From Candidatus Segatella papionis (GTDB taxonomy: Bacteria; Bacteroidota; Bacteroidia; Bacteroidales; Bacteroidaceae): 7,971 nt of DNA. The position numbers and the translations under genes are program-made. This document shows positions 1 through 6,267 of this stretch, one piece after another. Location of the stretch: assembly GCA_002297965.1 (NCBI GenBank), contig DBLF01000030.1:51652-59622 (forward strand), read 5' to 3'. The notes beneath the pieces are model-generated. The model was given only the letters and a program-made list of their open reading frames with translations. It made no database searches and had not been told where the DNA came from. The first letter of the stretch is position 1. The number at the start of each line of letters is the position of its first letter.

Positions 1-1
1 G

Positions 2-65
2 ACATCTTTCTGCAAGATGTAGCAACGAGATATTCGCCAGCAAGACATTCGCAATGAGTATTCGT
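2..65. repeat. hairpin plus short degenerate repeats at the left edge
   Basis: Positions 2-8 (ACATCTT) and 14-20 (AAGATGT) form a perfect 7-bp inverted repeat with a 5-base loop. Next to it, 23-37 and 38-52 are 15-base units that match at 12 of 15 positions, both ending in ATTCGC; a third partial unit ends in ATTCGT at 60-65. No complete gene covers this stretch. The only open frame entering from the left on the + strand with any length runs to a TAG at 117-119 (about 38 codons) and has no recognisable domain, so it could be the tail of an upstream gene or chance. I read the stretch as intergenic repetitive DNA cut by the window edge. Its nature is uncertain. Confidence 0.4.
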
Positions 66-179
66 TCCTGGATGGATTTCCCCAAGTTTGATGAGAAAAG
101 AAGCTGGATTATTAGCTAGATTTTCTTTCTGACTGCGAAATTACGAAAAATAGTTCTAAAACTGAAACATTTCTTCAAT

Positions 180-215
180 TATTTTTGTCTATCCCCGATA
201 TTTTTTGTATTTTTG
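180..215 (+). promoter_or_regulatory. Bacteroidota-type promoter for dnaN
   Basis: TTTG at 184-187 is followed after exactly 20 bases by TATTTTTG at 208-215. This matches the Bacteroidota sigma-ABfr consensus (-33 TTTG, 19-21 bases, -7 TAnnTTTG). The -33 element is itself the end of another TATTTTTG copy at 180-187, which could act as a second -7 box but has no TTTG at the right distance upstream. Transcription would start near 220-224, giving a leader of about 140 bases before the dnaN start codon. The surrounding DNA is AT-rich and gene-free, which fits a promoter. It probably drives dnaN and perhaps all of the closely spaced genes behind it. Confidence 0.7.
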
Positions 216-233
216 TGCTCATAATTGCGGAAA

Positions 234-280
234 AAGCAAAGATAAGCATCTTATTCACATAGGAAGCAAAGATAAGTATC
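234..280 (+). repeat. 17-base direct repeat pair in the dnaN leader
   Basis: AAGCAAAGATAAGCATC at 234-250 recurs at 264-280 with one change (C to T at the fourth base from the end). The copies start 30 bases apart, close to three helical turns, so both would present the same face of the DNA. The 13-base spacer contains a DnaA-box match. The pair lies downstream of the predicted transcription start, within the untranslated leader. It may be a paired operator or the result of a local duplication. Confidence 0.7.
251..259 (+). promoter_or_regulatory. candidate DnaA box in the dnaN leader
   Basis: TTATTCACA fits the relaxed DnaA-box consensus TTATNCACA at every fixed position. It sits in the spacer between the two 17-base direct repeats and about 30 bases after the predicted transcription start, where a bound protein could block transcription. 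DnaA autoregulation of replication genes is established in other bacteria; regulation of this gene by DnaA is inference from a single site. I saw no second full match in the intergenic region. Confidence 0.45.
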
Positions 281-283
281 ATC

Positions 284-312
284 AAGGAACATTGATGTTA
301 AGGAACATTGAT
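284..312 (+). repeat. 13-base direct repeat pair with internal palindrome
   Basis: AAGGAACATTGAT occurs at 284-296 and again at 300-312, a period of 16 bases. The first copy overlaps a small palindrome, AACAT-TG-ATGTT (288-299), which the second copy lacks because the bases after GAT differ. This is a second repeat family, distinct from the 234-280 pair, and lies 52-80 bases before the dnaN start codon. A protein-binding site or an RNA structure in the leader is possible; nothing in the sequence decides between them. Confidence 0.6.
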
Positions 313-363
313 AATCATTGAAAATTATAACATAGAAAAATTAATAATATAAAATAACGACTC

Positions 364-1488
364 ATGAGATTTACAGTTTCAAGTTCAGCTTTGAGCAGCA
401 AGCTCAATATGCTAGCGAAGGTGATTGGCAGCAAGAATTCTCTGCCTATCCTCGACAATTTCCTGTTTCAGGTGGCAGGCGGCGAGATGACTATCACCGC
501 CAGCGACAATGACAACGTCATCAAGAGTACCATAGCGCTTACCGACAGCGAGGGCGAGGGTGAGTTCTGCGTGGCCAACCGCGTGATTCTCGATGCCCTC
601 AAGGAACTGCCAGAGCAGCCTCTTCAGTTTGACGTGGATATCGACGAGACTTACGCCATCAAGATTGTTTATCAGAATGGTCTCTATAACTTCACAGGTC
701 TCAATGCCGAAGACTATCCTCGCTCCCAGCCTATGAGCGAAGAGTGTACCTCCGTGGTGCTCTCTACGGATTTGCTCATCGACAACATCAATCGCTCCCT
801 CTTCGCCACAGCTAGCGACGAGCTGCGCCCGGTGATGAACGGTATTTATTTCGACTTCACAGCCGACGCCCTTGCCGTGGTTGCCAGCGATGGACATAAG
901 TTGGTGAGAAGCAGAAACTATTCCATCAAGAGTGAGAATCCTTCTGCATTTAATCTTCCGAAGAAGCCTGCTACTCTGCTTAAAAATATCTTGAGCAAGG
1001 AAGATGAGGCTACCATTAAGTTTGACGCACGCAATGCCGAGGTAGAGTTCAGTGATGGATTGCTGAGATGCCGCCTTATCGACGGACGCTATCCTAACTA
1101 TAACTCAGTGATTCCTACCGACAATCCTTGCATCGCCACCGTAGATCGCAAGGGCTTGCAGAGCGCATTGCGCCGCGTATTGCCTTTTGCCAGTGAGAGT
1201 AGCCAGCTCATCCGCTTCCACATTGAGAATGGTCGTTTCGAGGTGTCTTCAGAAGACATCGACTTCGCCACATCTGCCAAGGAGGTGCTCTCCTGCGAAT
1301 ATACAGGCACGAAGCTCACCATCGGTTTCAAGGGTAGCAGCTTGATGGAAATCCTGGGCAACCTTACCAGCGACCAGGTGATGTTCCAACTCGCAGACCC
1401 AAGTCGAGCAGGTGTCATCGTGCCAGCCGAGCAGCCTAAGGACGAAGATGTCCTCATGCTCATCATGCCAATGCTCCTCAACGACTAG
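364..1488 (+). CDS. dnaN: DNA polymerase III subunit beta (sliding clamp)
   Basis: This is the ring-shaped processivity clamp that encircles DNA and tethers the replicative polymerase, mismatch-repair and translesion factors. At 374 aa it has the normal length for three tandem clamp domains. Visible family marks are the N-terminal domain beginning MRFTVSSSAL, ASDGHKLV at residues 174-181 (equivalent to the GHR part of the E. coli peptide-binding pocket), LIDGRYPNYNSVIP at 238-251, and the C-terminal LMLIMPML at 364-371, the end of the clamp that helps form the partner-binding groove. The ATG at 364 is preceded by an A-rich stretch without a Shine-Dalgarno sequence, normal for Bacteroidota. 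dnaA is not directly upstream, unlike the classical dnaA-dnaN arrangement. An exonuclease gene follows after 42 bases. Expression probably starts at the promoter at 180-215, and the leader holds repeats and a DnaA-box candidate. Confidence 0.98.
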   Translation: MRFTVSSSALSSKLNMLAKVIGSKNSLPILDNFLFQVAGGEMTITASDNDNVIKSTIALTDSEGEGEFCVANRVILDALKELPEQPLQFDVDIDETYAIKIVYQNGLYNFTGLNAEDYPRSQPMSEECTSVVLSTDLLIDNINRSLFATASDELRPVMNGIYFDFTADALAVVASDGHKLVRSRNYSIKSENPSAFNLPKKPATLLKNILSKEDEATIKFDARNAEVEFSDGLLRCRLIDGRYPNYNSVIPTDNPCIATVDRKGLQSALRRVLPFASESSQLIRFHIENGRFEVSSEDIDFATSAKEVLSCEYTGTKLTIGFKGSSLMEILGNLTSDQVMFQLADPSRAGVIVPAEQPKDEDVLMLIMPMLLND

Positions 1489-1530
1489 AATGCAAACATT
1501 TAGAAACAAACATACATCAATATATACAAG

Positions 1531-2394
1531 ATGAAATTAAATCTTACCAAGCCTCTCATCGTTTTCGACCTGGAGACAACAGGTCTTGATATGGTGAAAG
1601 ACAGAATCATCCAGATCTCCTACATCAAGGTGAATCCGGATGGCACCGAGGTTCGTAAAAACCAGTTTATCAACCCAGAGAAGCCTATCCCTGAGGAGGT
1701 GGTGGAACTCACTGGCATCAGCAACGAAGACGTGAAAGAAGCCCCTACATTCAAGCAGTTGGCTGCCACTTTTGAGAAGGAGTTTACGGGCTGCGATTTC
1801 GCTGGATATAACTCCAATCATTTCGACGTGCCTATGCTCGCAGAGGAATTCCTGCGCGCTGGCATCGACTTCGATTTCTCCAAGTGCCGACTCATCGATG
1901 CTCAGAACATCTTTATGAAAATGGAGCGTCGCAATCTCGCCGCCGCCTACAAGTTCTATTGCGGTAGAAAAATGGAGGAGGACTTCGAGGCTCACCGTGC
2001 CGACCAGGACACCGAGGCAACCTATCGTGTGCTCATGGGCGAGCTGGATCGCTATGCACCAGGTGTGCAGGAGGAGCCAGACCGCGTGCTCAACAATGAC
2101 ATGGACGAGCTTGCTGCCTTCTCAAAGCGCAACGACAACGTGGATTTCGCCGGTCGCATCATTTGGCAGGAAGTGAAGGATGCCAACGGCAATCCTGTGC
2201 TCGATGAGAAGGGCGAGCCTCGCAAGCATGAGGTGTTCAACTTCGGCAAGTACAAGGGCTGGGATGTGGCAGAGATTCTGACCAAGGACCCTGGCTACTA
2301 CACTTGGATACTCGGCAGCGAGTTTACCAACAACACCAAGCAGGTGCTTACCCGCATTCGTTTGCGTGAGTTTAACAAGAGAATGGGAAAATAG
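1531..2394 (+). CDS. DEDDh 3'-5' exonuclease (DnaQ-like) with ExoX-like C-terminal domain
   Basis: The protein (287 aa) is a two-metal 3'-5' DNA exonuclease of the DnaQ/epsilon superfamily. All catalytic positions are visible: Exo I FDLETTG with D13 and E15, Exo II YNSNHFD with D99, and Exo III HRADQD with H155 and D160, the DEDDh arrangement. After a variable linker, residues about 236-280 (FNFGKYKGWDV, DPGYYTWIL, then a basic helix) resemble the ExoX-like C-terminal domain. Bacterial epsilon from the E. coli type lacks this extension, so this could be a proofreading subunit or a separate repair exonuclease; databases often label such proteins as polymerase III epsilon. Its place directly behind dnaN suggests replication or repair at the fork, which is inference. 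The start ATG lies 42 bases after dnaN, and the protein begins within a few residues of the first beta strand, so no N-terminal extension is needed. Confidence 0.92.
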   Translation: MKLNLTKPLIVFDLETTGLDMVKDRIIQISYIKVNPDGTEVRKNQFINPEKPIPEEVVELTGISNEDVKEAPTFKQLAATFEKEFTGCDFAGYNSNHFDVPMLAEEFLRAGIDFDFSKCRLIDAQNIFMKMERRNLAAAYKFYCGRKMEEDFEAHRADQDTEATYRVLMGELDRYAPGVQEEPDRVLNNDMDELAAFSKRNDNVDFAGRIIWQEVKDANGNPVLDEKGEPRKHEVFNFGKYKGWDVAEILTKDPGYYTWILGSEFTNNTKQVLTRIRLREFNKRMGK

Positions 2395-2429
2395 AGTTAG
2401 AAGTTAAAAGTCTGAAGTTAGAAGTTAAA
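2395..2429 (+). repeat. five-copy heptamer tandem repeat before coaBC
   Basis: Five consecutive 7-base units fill 35 bases: AGTTAGA, AGTTAAA, AGTCTGA, AGTTAGA, AGTTAAA. The array starts immediately after the exonuclease stop codon and ends 5 bases before the coaBC ATG, so it makes up nearly all of the 40-base gap and would cover the coaBC ribosome-binding region. The two-unit block AGTTAGA-AGTTAAA occurs twice, 21 bases apart, suggesting growth by slippage or duplication. Confidence 0.85.
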
Positions 2430-2434
2430 GACGA

Positions 2435-3673
2435 ATGTTAAAAGGAAAGAAAATCGTATTGGGCATCACGGGTTCGATAGCCGCCTATAAGTCGTGCCTT
2501 ATCATCCGTGGACTCATCAAGCGAGGAGCCGAGGTGCAGGTGGTCATTACACCGGCCGGCAAGGAGTTTATCACTCCCATCACGCTCTCGGCATTGACCC
2601 ACAAACCCGTGGTGAGCGAGTTTTTCTCCCAACGTGACGGCACATGGAATTCGCACGTGGACCTAGGTCTGTGGGCGGATGCCATGGTCATTGCACCATG
2701 CACCGCCTCCACCATGGGCAAGATGGCGAATGGCGTTGCAGACAATATGCTCATTACCACCTATCTCTCGATGAAGGCACCTGTGTTCATCGCCCCTGCC
2801 ATGGACTTGGATATGTACAAGCATCCATCCACGCAGCACAACATGAAAACCCTCAGGGAGTATGGTAACCATATCATCGAGCCTGAGGTGGGATTTCTTG
2901 CCAGCGGATTGGAGGGCAAGGGACGCATGGAGGAGCCTGATGTCATCGTGGATTACCTCGACAGATATTTCGATATAGTCGAGAATGGTTCTGATTCGAA
3001 GGATAAGGAAGCAGACGAAAGTCCTGCCAACGATCTCCGTGGCAAGAAGGTGATGATTACCGCTGGTCCTACCTATGAGAAGATAGACCCTGTGCGCTTC
3101 ATCGGCAATTACTCGTCTGGAAAGATGGGATTCGCCCTTGCCGAGGAGTGCTTGCGCCGTGGGGCCGACGTTACCCTGGTGGCGGGTCCCGTTTCGCTCT
3201 CTTGCAGCCCAGCCATCCACCGCATCGACGTGGAGAGCTGCGAGGAGATGTATCAGGCTGCCACCGAGGCTTTCAAGGATACGGATGCCGCCATTCTCTG
3301 TGCTGCTGTGGCCGACTTCAAACCTGCTACCGTAGCCGACAAAAAAATCAAACGAGAGAAGGATGATTTGGAACTTACGCTGGTACCTACCCACGATATA
3401 GCCGCAGCCCTGGGAAAGATGAAACAAAAGAATCAGCGAATCGTAGCTTTCGCCCTGGAAACCAACGATGAAGAGAGCAACGCACAGAAGAAGAGAGTGA
3501 AGAAAAACGCCGACTTCATCGTGCTTAACTCCACTCGTAACCCAGGTACCACTTTCCGCACGGACGACAATCAGATTACGATTATATCGGAAAATGGAAA
3601 GAAGGAATATGAGAAGAAACCGAAGACGGAAGTGGCTCGCGATATTATCGACGAGCTGTCTCTTCTGCTGTAG
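2435..3673 (+). CDS. coaBC: bifunctional phosphopantothenoylcysteine decarboxylase / phosphopantothenate-cysteine ligase
   Basis: CoaBC performs two consecutive cytoplasmic steps of coenzyme A synthesis: CTP-dependent joining of cysteine to 4'-phosphopantothenate (CoaB), then FMN-dependent decarboxylation to 4'-phosphopantetheine (CoaC). The length (412 aa) is typical of the fused enzyme. The CoaC half shows the flavodoxin-like start GITGSIAAYKS (10-20), the active-site His in SHVDLGLWAD (H74), APCTASTMGKMANG (87-100), PAMDLDM (121-127) and LASGLEGKGRM (155-165). The CoaB half starts near 200 and shows KKVMITAGPTYEKIDPVRF, NYSSGKMG (225-232), AAVADF (290-295) and the KIKR lysine motif near 304-307. 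Two CoaC positions differ from the E. coli enzyme: Asp in PAMD for PAMN, and Ser in ASG for ACG. The ATG follows a heptamer repeat. The 3' end overlaps the start of porD in another frame, suggesting coupled translation. Confidence 0.97.
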   Translation: MLKGKKIVLGITGSIAAYKSCLIIRGLIKRGAEVQVVITPAGKEFITPITLSALTHKPVVSEFFSQRDGTWNSHVDLGLWADAMVIAPCTASTMGKMANGVADNMLITTYLSMKAPVFIAPAMDLDMYKHPSTQHNMKTLREYGNHIIEPEVGFLASGLEGKGRMEEPDVIVDYLDRYFDIVENGSDSKDKEADESPANDLRGKKVMITAGPTYEKIDPVRFIGNYSSGKMGFALAEECLRRGADVTLVAGPVSLSCSPAIHRIDVESCEEMYQAATEAFKDTDAAILCAAVADFKPATVADKKIKREKDDLELTLVPTHDIAAALGKMKQKNQRIVAFALETNDEESNAQKKRVKKNADFIVLNSTRNPGTTFRTDDNQITIISENGKKEYEKKPKTEVARDIIDELSLLL

Positions 3674-4538
3674 CCCTATCCAAACTACGGCACAGGAGTT
3701 GCAAGCCAAGATTACCATCAACCATGCCCAAATTGCGGGCACGGAGCAGGGCGTGTTCGACAACTTGCAGCAAACACTCGAACAATTCGTCAACGACCGC
3801 CAGTGGACTCATCTGCAGTTTCAGAAGAACGAGCGCATCGTGTGCAACTTCAATATCACCGTCACCAAGTACGACAGAGACCAAAACCTCTTTACCTGCA
3901 AGGCGATGATACAGGCCAACCGCCCCGTGTATAACTCGGCTTACAACTCCACCTTATATCATAATGTCGATGACAACTTCACATTCCGTTTTGCAGAATA
4001 CGACCAGTTGGAGTTCAATGAGCAACAAGTAGATAATCAGCTCACGGCGCTCTTTGCCTACTATGCCTACCTCATCATCGGCATCGATCTCGACAGTTTC
4101 TCGCCCAAGGGGGGCGAGGATGTGTTGCAACGCTGTATGTCGCTGGTGAACAATGCGCAGAACCTCGACTTCCCGGGCTGGAAAGCCTTCGACAGCGACC
4201 GCAATCGCTACGCCGTCATCTCCGACTACCTAGACGGAGCGATGGACCCCTTCCGCCAGTTGCAATACGATTACTACCGCAAGGGGCTCGACGAGATGGT
4301 GAACAACGCCGAGCGAGGGCGCATCGAGGTAACCACCGCCCTGGAAACCGACCTCAAGAAAGCGAAGGAAAACCGCCCTCTGAGCATGTTGCCTCAAATC
4401 TGGACAGACTACAAGAAAGAAGAGCTGGCCAACATCTACAGGGGCAAGGGCACTCAGAAGGAAAAGGAAGCAGTGTATGAGATACTCTTCTCCATCAATC
4501 CCTCGCAGAACAAGTACTGGGATCAAGTCAAGGAATAA
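3609..4538 (+). CDS. porD: secreted DUF4835 family protein, type IX secretion-associated PorD
   Basis: This matches the Bacteroidota DUF4835 family, named PorD in current annotation and linked to the type IX secretion system; its biochemical role is not known to me. With the ATG at 3609 it has 309 aa and a signal peptide: basic n-region MRRNRRRK, hydrophobic WLAILSTSCLFC, and a probable cleavage TTA before QELQ. Family-like segments follow: TINHAQIAGTEQGVFDNL, FVNDRQWTHLQFQKNERI, NRPVYNSAYNSTLYHNV, LTALFAYYAYLIIGIDLDSF, GWKAFDSDRNRYAVISDYLD and a C-terminal helical part with YDYYRKGLDEM. No other domain is evident, and the mature protein has no further clear membrane segment, so a periplasmic or envelope location is likely. 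The alternative ATG at 3594 adds five residues. Either start lies inside coaBC (65 or 80 bases of overlap). The next in-frame start, TTG at 3699, would remove the signal peptide. The coaBC-porD-recN order is recurrent in the phylum. Confidence 0.88.
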   Translation: MRRNRRRKWLAILSTSCLFCCSPIQTTAQELQAKITINHAQIAGTEQGVFDNLQQTLEQFVNDRQWTHLQFQKNERIVCNFNITVTKYDRDQNLFTCKAMIQANRPVYNSAYNSTLYHNVDDNFTFRFAEYDQLEFNEQQVDNQLTALFAYYAYLIIGIDLDSFSPKGGEDVLQRCMSLVNNAQNLDFPGWKAFDSDRNRYAVISDYLDGAMDPFRQLQYDYYRKGLDEMVNNAERGRIEVTTALETDLKKAKENRPLSMLPQIWTDYKKEELANIYRGKGTQKEKEAVYEILFSINPSQNKYWDQVKE

Positions 4539-4608
4539 AAAGTGTATTCAGGCACTGCAAAGTAAGCCCGGTCTTCTTTATTCAAATAAAAGAAAACATT
4601 AACGAATT

Positions 4609-6267
4609 ATGCTCAAGCAATTATATATCAAGAACTTCACGCTTATCGACGAGCTCAACATTGCCCTCTATCCGGGTTTCTCGGTCATCACGGGCGAGAC
4701 GGGAGCCGGCAAGAGTATCATCCTGGGAGCCATCGGCTTGCTCCTGGGCAACCGTGCCGACACCAAGGCCATCAAGACGGGCAGGAACCGATGCGTGATA
4801 GAGGCGCATTTCGACCTATCTAGATATGGAATGCAGAAATTCTTCGACGACAACGACATCGACTATGATGCCGATGACACCATCATCCGCCGAGAACTTA
4901 CCGCAGCAGGCAAGAGCCGTGCCTTCATCAACGACACCCCCGTGCCCCTCACCCGTATGCGAGAGCTGGGCGAACAGCTTGTAGATATCCATTCGCAGCA
5001 CCAGAACCTGCTCCTGCAGAAGGAAGACTTCCAGCTCAATGTGGTGGATATCATCGCCCAAGATGCCCATCAACTCAAGGTGTATCAACAGCACTACCAA
5101 GCCTACCGTCAGGCAAAACAGCAGTTGGACGACTTGAAGGCGGAAATCGCCAAGAACCGAGAGAATGAGGAGTTCATGCGATTTCAGCACAAGGAACTGG
5201 ACGAAGCCCATCTTGAGGAAGGCGAACTGGAAAAACTGGAGCAGGAAGCCGAGACCCTGAGCCACTCGGAGGACATCAAGACCGCCCTATTCGAGGCGGA
5301 CAATGCCCTCTCGGGCGACGATGACAGCATACTCGACAAACTAAAGAACGCCACACATCAACTAGAAAACATACGCGACGTGTATCCCAGCATGGCCGAC
5401 GTAACCGACCGCATGCAGAGCAGCTACATCGAGTTGAAGGACATTGCCCAGGAGATAAGCAGCAGTGTGGATAACGTGGATTTTGACCCCAACCGTCTGG
5501 AAGCCATCAACACTCGCTTAGACCAGCTCTACACGTTGCAACAGAAATTCCATGTGGAGAGCGTGAGTGAACTCATCGCCACTCGTGACCACATCGCCGA
5601 GCAGCTCGACCACATCGACAATGGCGACGGTGCCATCGAGGAGATGGAGCAGCGGGTAGCAACCCTGCTGGAGAAAGCAGAGAAGCAAGCTGCCCAGCTC
5701 ACCACCATCCGCCTGAAGTCGGGCAAAACCATCGAGAAGGAGATGAAGCAGCGACTCATCCCGCTGGGCATTCCGAACGTGCGTTTCGAGATAGCCTTTA
5801 CCCCTAAGCCGCTTTGTCCCAATGGAGCCGACAAGGTGAGCTTCCTTTTCAGTGCCAACAAGAGCACGCCGCTGCAACCCGTGAGCCAGGTGGCTTCGGG
5901 CGGCGAGATAGCACGAGTGATGCTCTCGTTGAAGGCGATGATTAGCGGTGCCGTGAAATTGCCTACTATCATCTTCGATGAGATAGATACAGGCGTGAGC
6001 GGCAAGATAGCCGAGAAGATGGCCGACATCATGGAGGAGATGGGGCACCTGGAGCGACAGGTCATCTCCATTACCCATCTGCCGCAGATAGCCGCCAAGG
6101 GAAGTCACCACTACAAGGTATTGAAGGAGGAGACCGACAGTGGCACCATCTCACACATGAAGGAGCTCAACAATCAGGAGCGCATCGAGGAGATAGCCCA
6201 GATGCTCAGCGGCAGCGATGTAACGCAGGCCGCCCTCGCCAATGCTAAAGAATTACTCAGATTATGA
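4609..6267 (+). CDS. recN: DNA repair protein RecN
   Basis: RecN is an SMC-like ATPase that acts in the cytoplasm in recombinational repair of double-strand breaks. The protein (552 aa) has the usual length and order: Walker A GETGAGKS (residues 29-36), the RecN-typical Q-rich segment LVDIHSQHQNLLLQ (124-137), a central coiled-coil region from about 155 to 380, ABC signature VASGGEIARVML (428-439), Walker B TIIFDEIDTGVSG (453-465), and the H-loop ITHLPQIAA with H490. The coiled coil is short, as in other RecN proteins and unlike full SMCs. The ATG at 4609 fits the family's N-terminal MLKQLYIKNFTLIDEL. A 70-base gap separates it from porD; I see no promoter consensus in it. The stop codon overlaps the next start (ATGA at 6264-6267), so translation of the two is probably coupled. 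No LexA-type operator was recognised upstream. Confidence 0.97.
   Translation: MLKQLYIKNFTLIDELNIALYPGFSVITGETGAGKSIILGAIGLLLGNRADTKAIKTGRNRCVIEAHFDLSRYGMQKFFDDNDIDYDADDTIIRRELTAAGKSRAFINDTPVPLTRMRELGEQLVDIHSQHQNLLLQKEDFQLNVVDIIAQDAHQLKVYQQHYQAYRQAKQQLDDLKAEIAKNRENEEFMRFQHKELDEAHLEEGELEKLEQEAETLSHSEDIKTALFEADNALSGDDDSILDKLKNATHQLENIRDVYPSMADVTDRMQSSYIELKDIAQEISSSVDNVDFDPNRLEAINTRLDQLYTLQQKFHVESVSELIATRDHIAEQLDHIDNGDGAIEEMEQRVATLLEKAEKQAAQLTTIRLKSGKTIEKEMKQRLIPLGIPNVRFEIAFTPKPLCPNGADKVSFLFSANKSTPLQPVSQVASGGEIARVMLSLKAMISGAVKLPTIIFDEIDTGVSGKIAEKMADIMEEMGHLERQVISITHLPQIAAKGSHHYKVLKEETDSGTISHMKELNNQERIEEIAQMLSGSDVTQAALANAKELLRL

Noticed and set aside
136..167. Possible leftward promoter (TTTC, then TAATTTCG on the minus strand)
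   Set aside because: It misses the consensus at one base in each box, and no convincing leftward gene start follows; the only ATG (minus strand, 48-46) opens a frame too short to judge before the window edge.
295..321. Eight-codon upstream open frame (MLRNIDNH) in the dnaN leader
   Set aside because: It falls out by chance from the repeat sequence, has no sign of a ribosome-binding context and no rare or repeated regulatory codons that would suggest attenuation.
1756..1773. QLAATF at residues 76-81 of the exonuclease as a clamp-binding motif
   Set aside because: It lacks the conserved Leu/Met of the Q-x-x-L/M-x-F motif and lies inside the exonuclease fold rather than on a flexible tail.
2663..3793. 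Minus-strand open frame of 376 codons opposite coaBC and the porD start
   Set aside because: It lies antisense to strongly conserved coaBC motifs, crosses the coaBC-porD junction, shows no recognisable domain, and is explained by the high-GC codon pattern of the + strand genes.
4577..4590. TTTATT/AATAAA inverted repeat between porD and recN
   Set aside because: The 6-bp stem is purely A/T with a 2-base loop, too weak for a terminator, and such palindromes are common in AT-rich gaps.
5518..6111. Two overlapping minus-strand open frames of about 190 codons opposite recN
   Set aside because: They are antisense to the RecN signature, Walker B and H-loop, and have no domain of their own.
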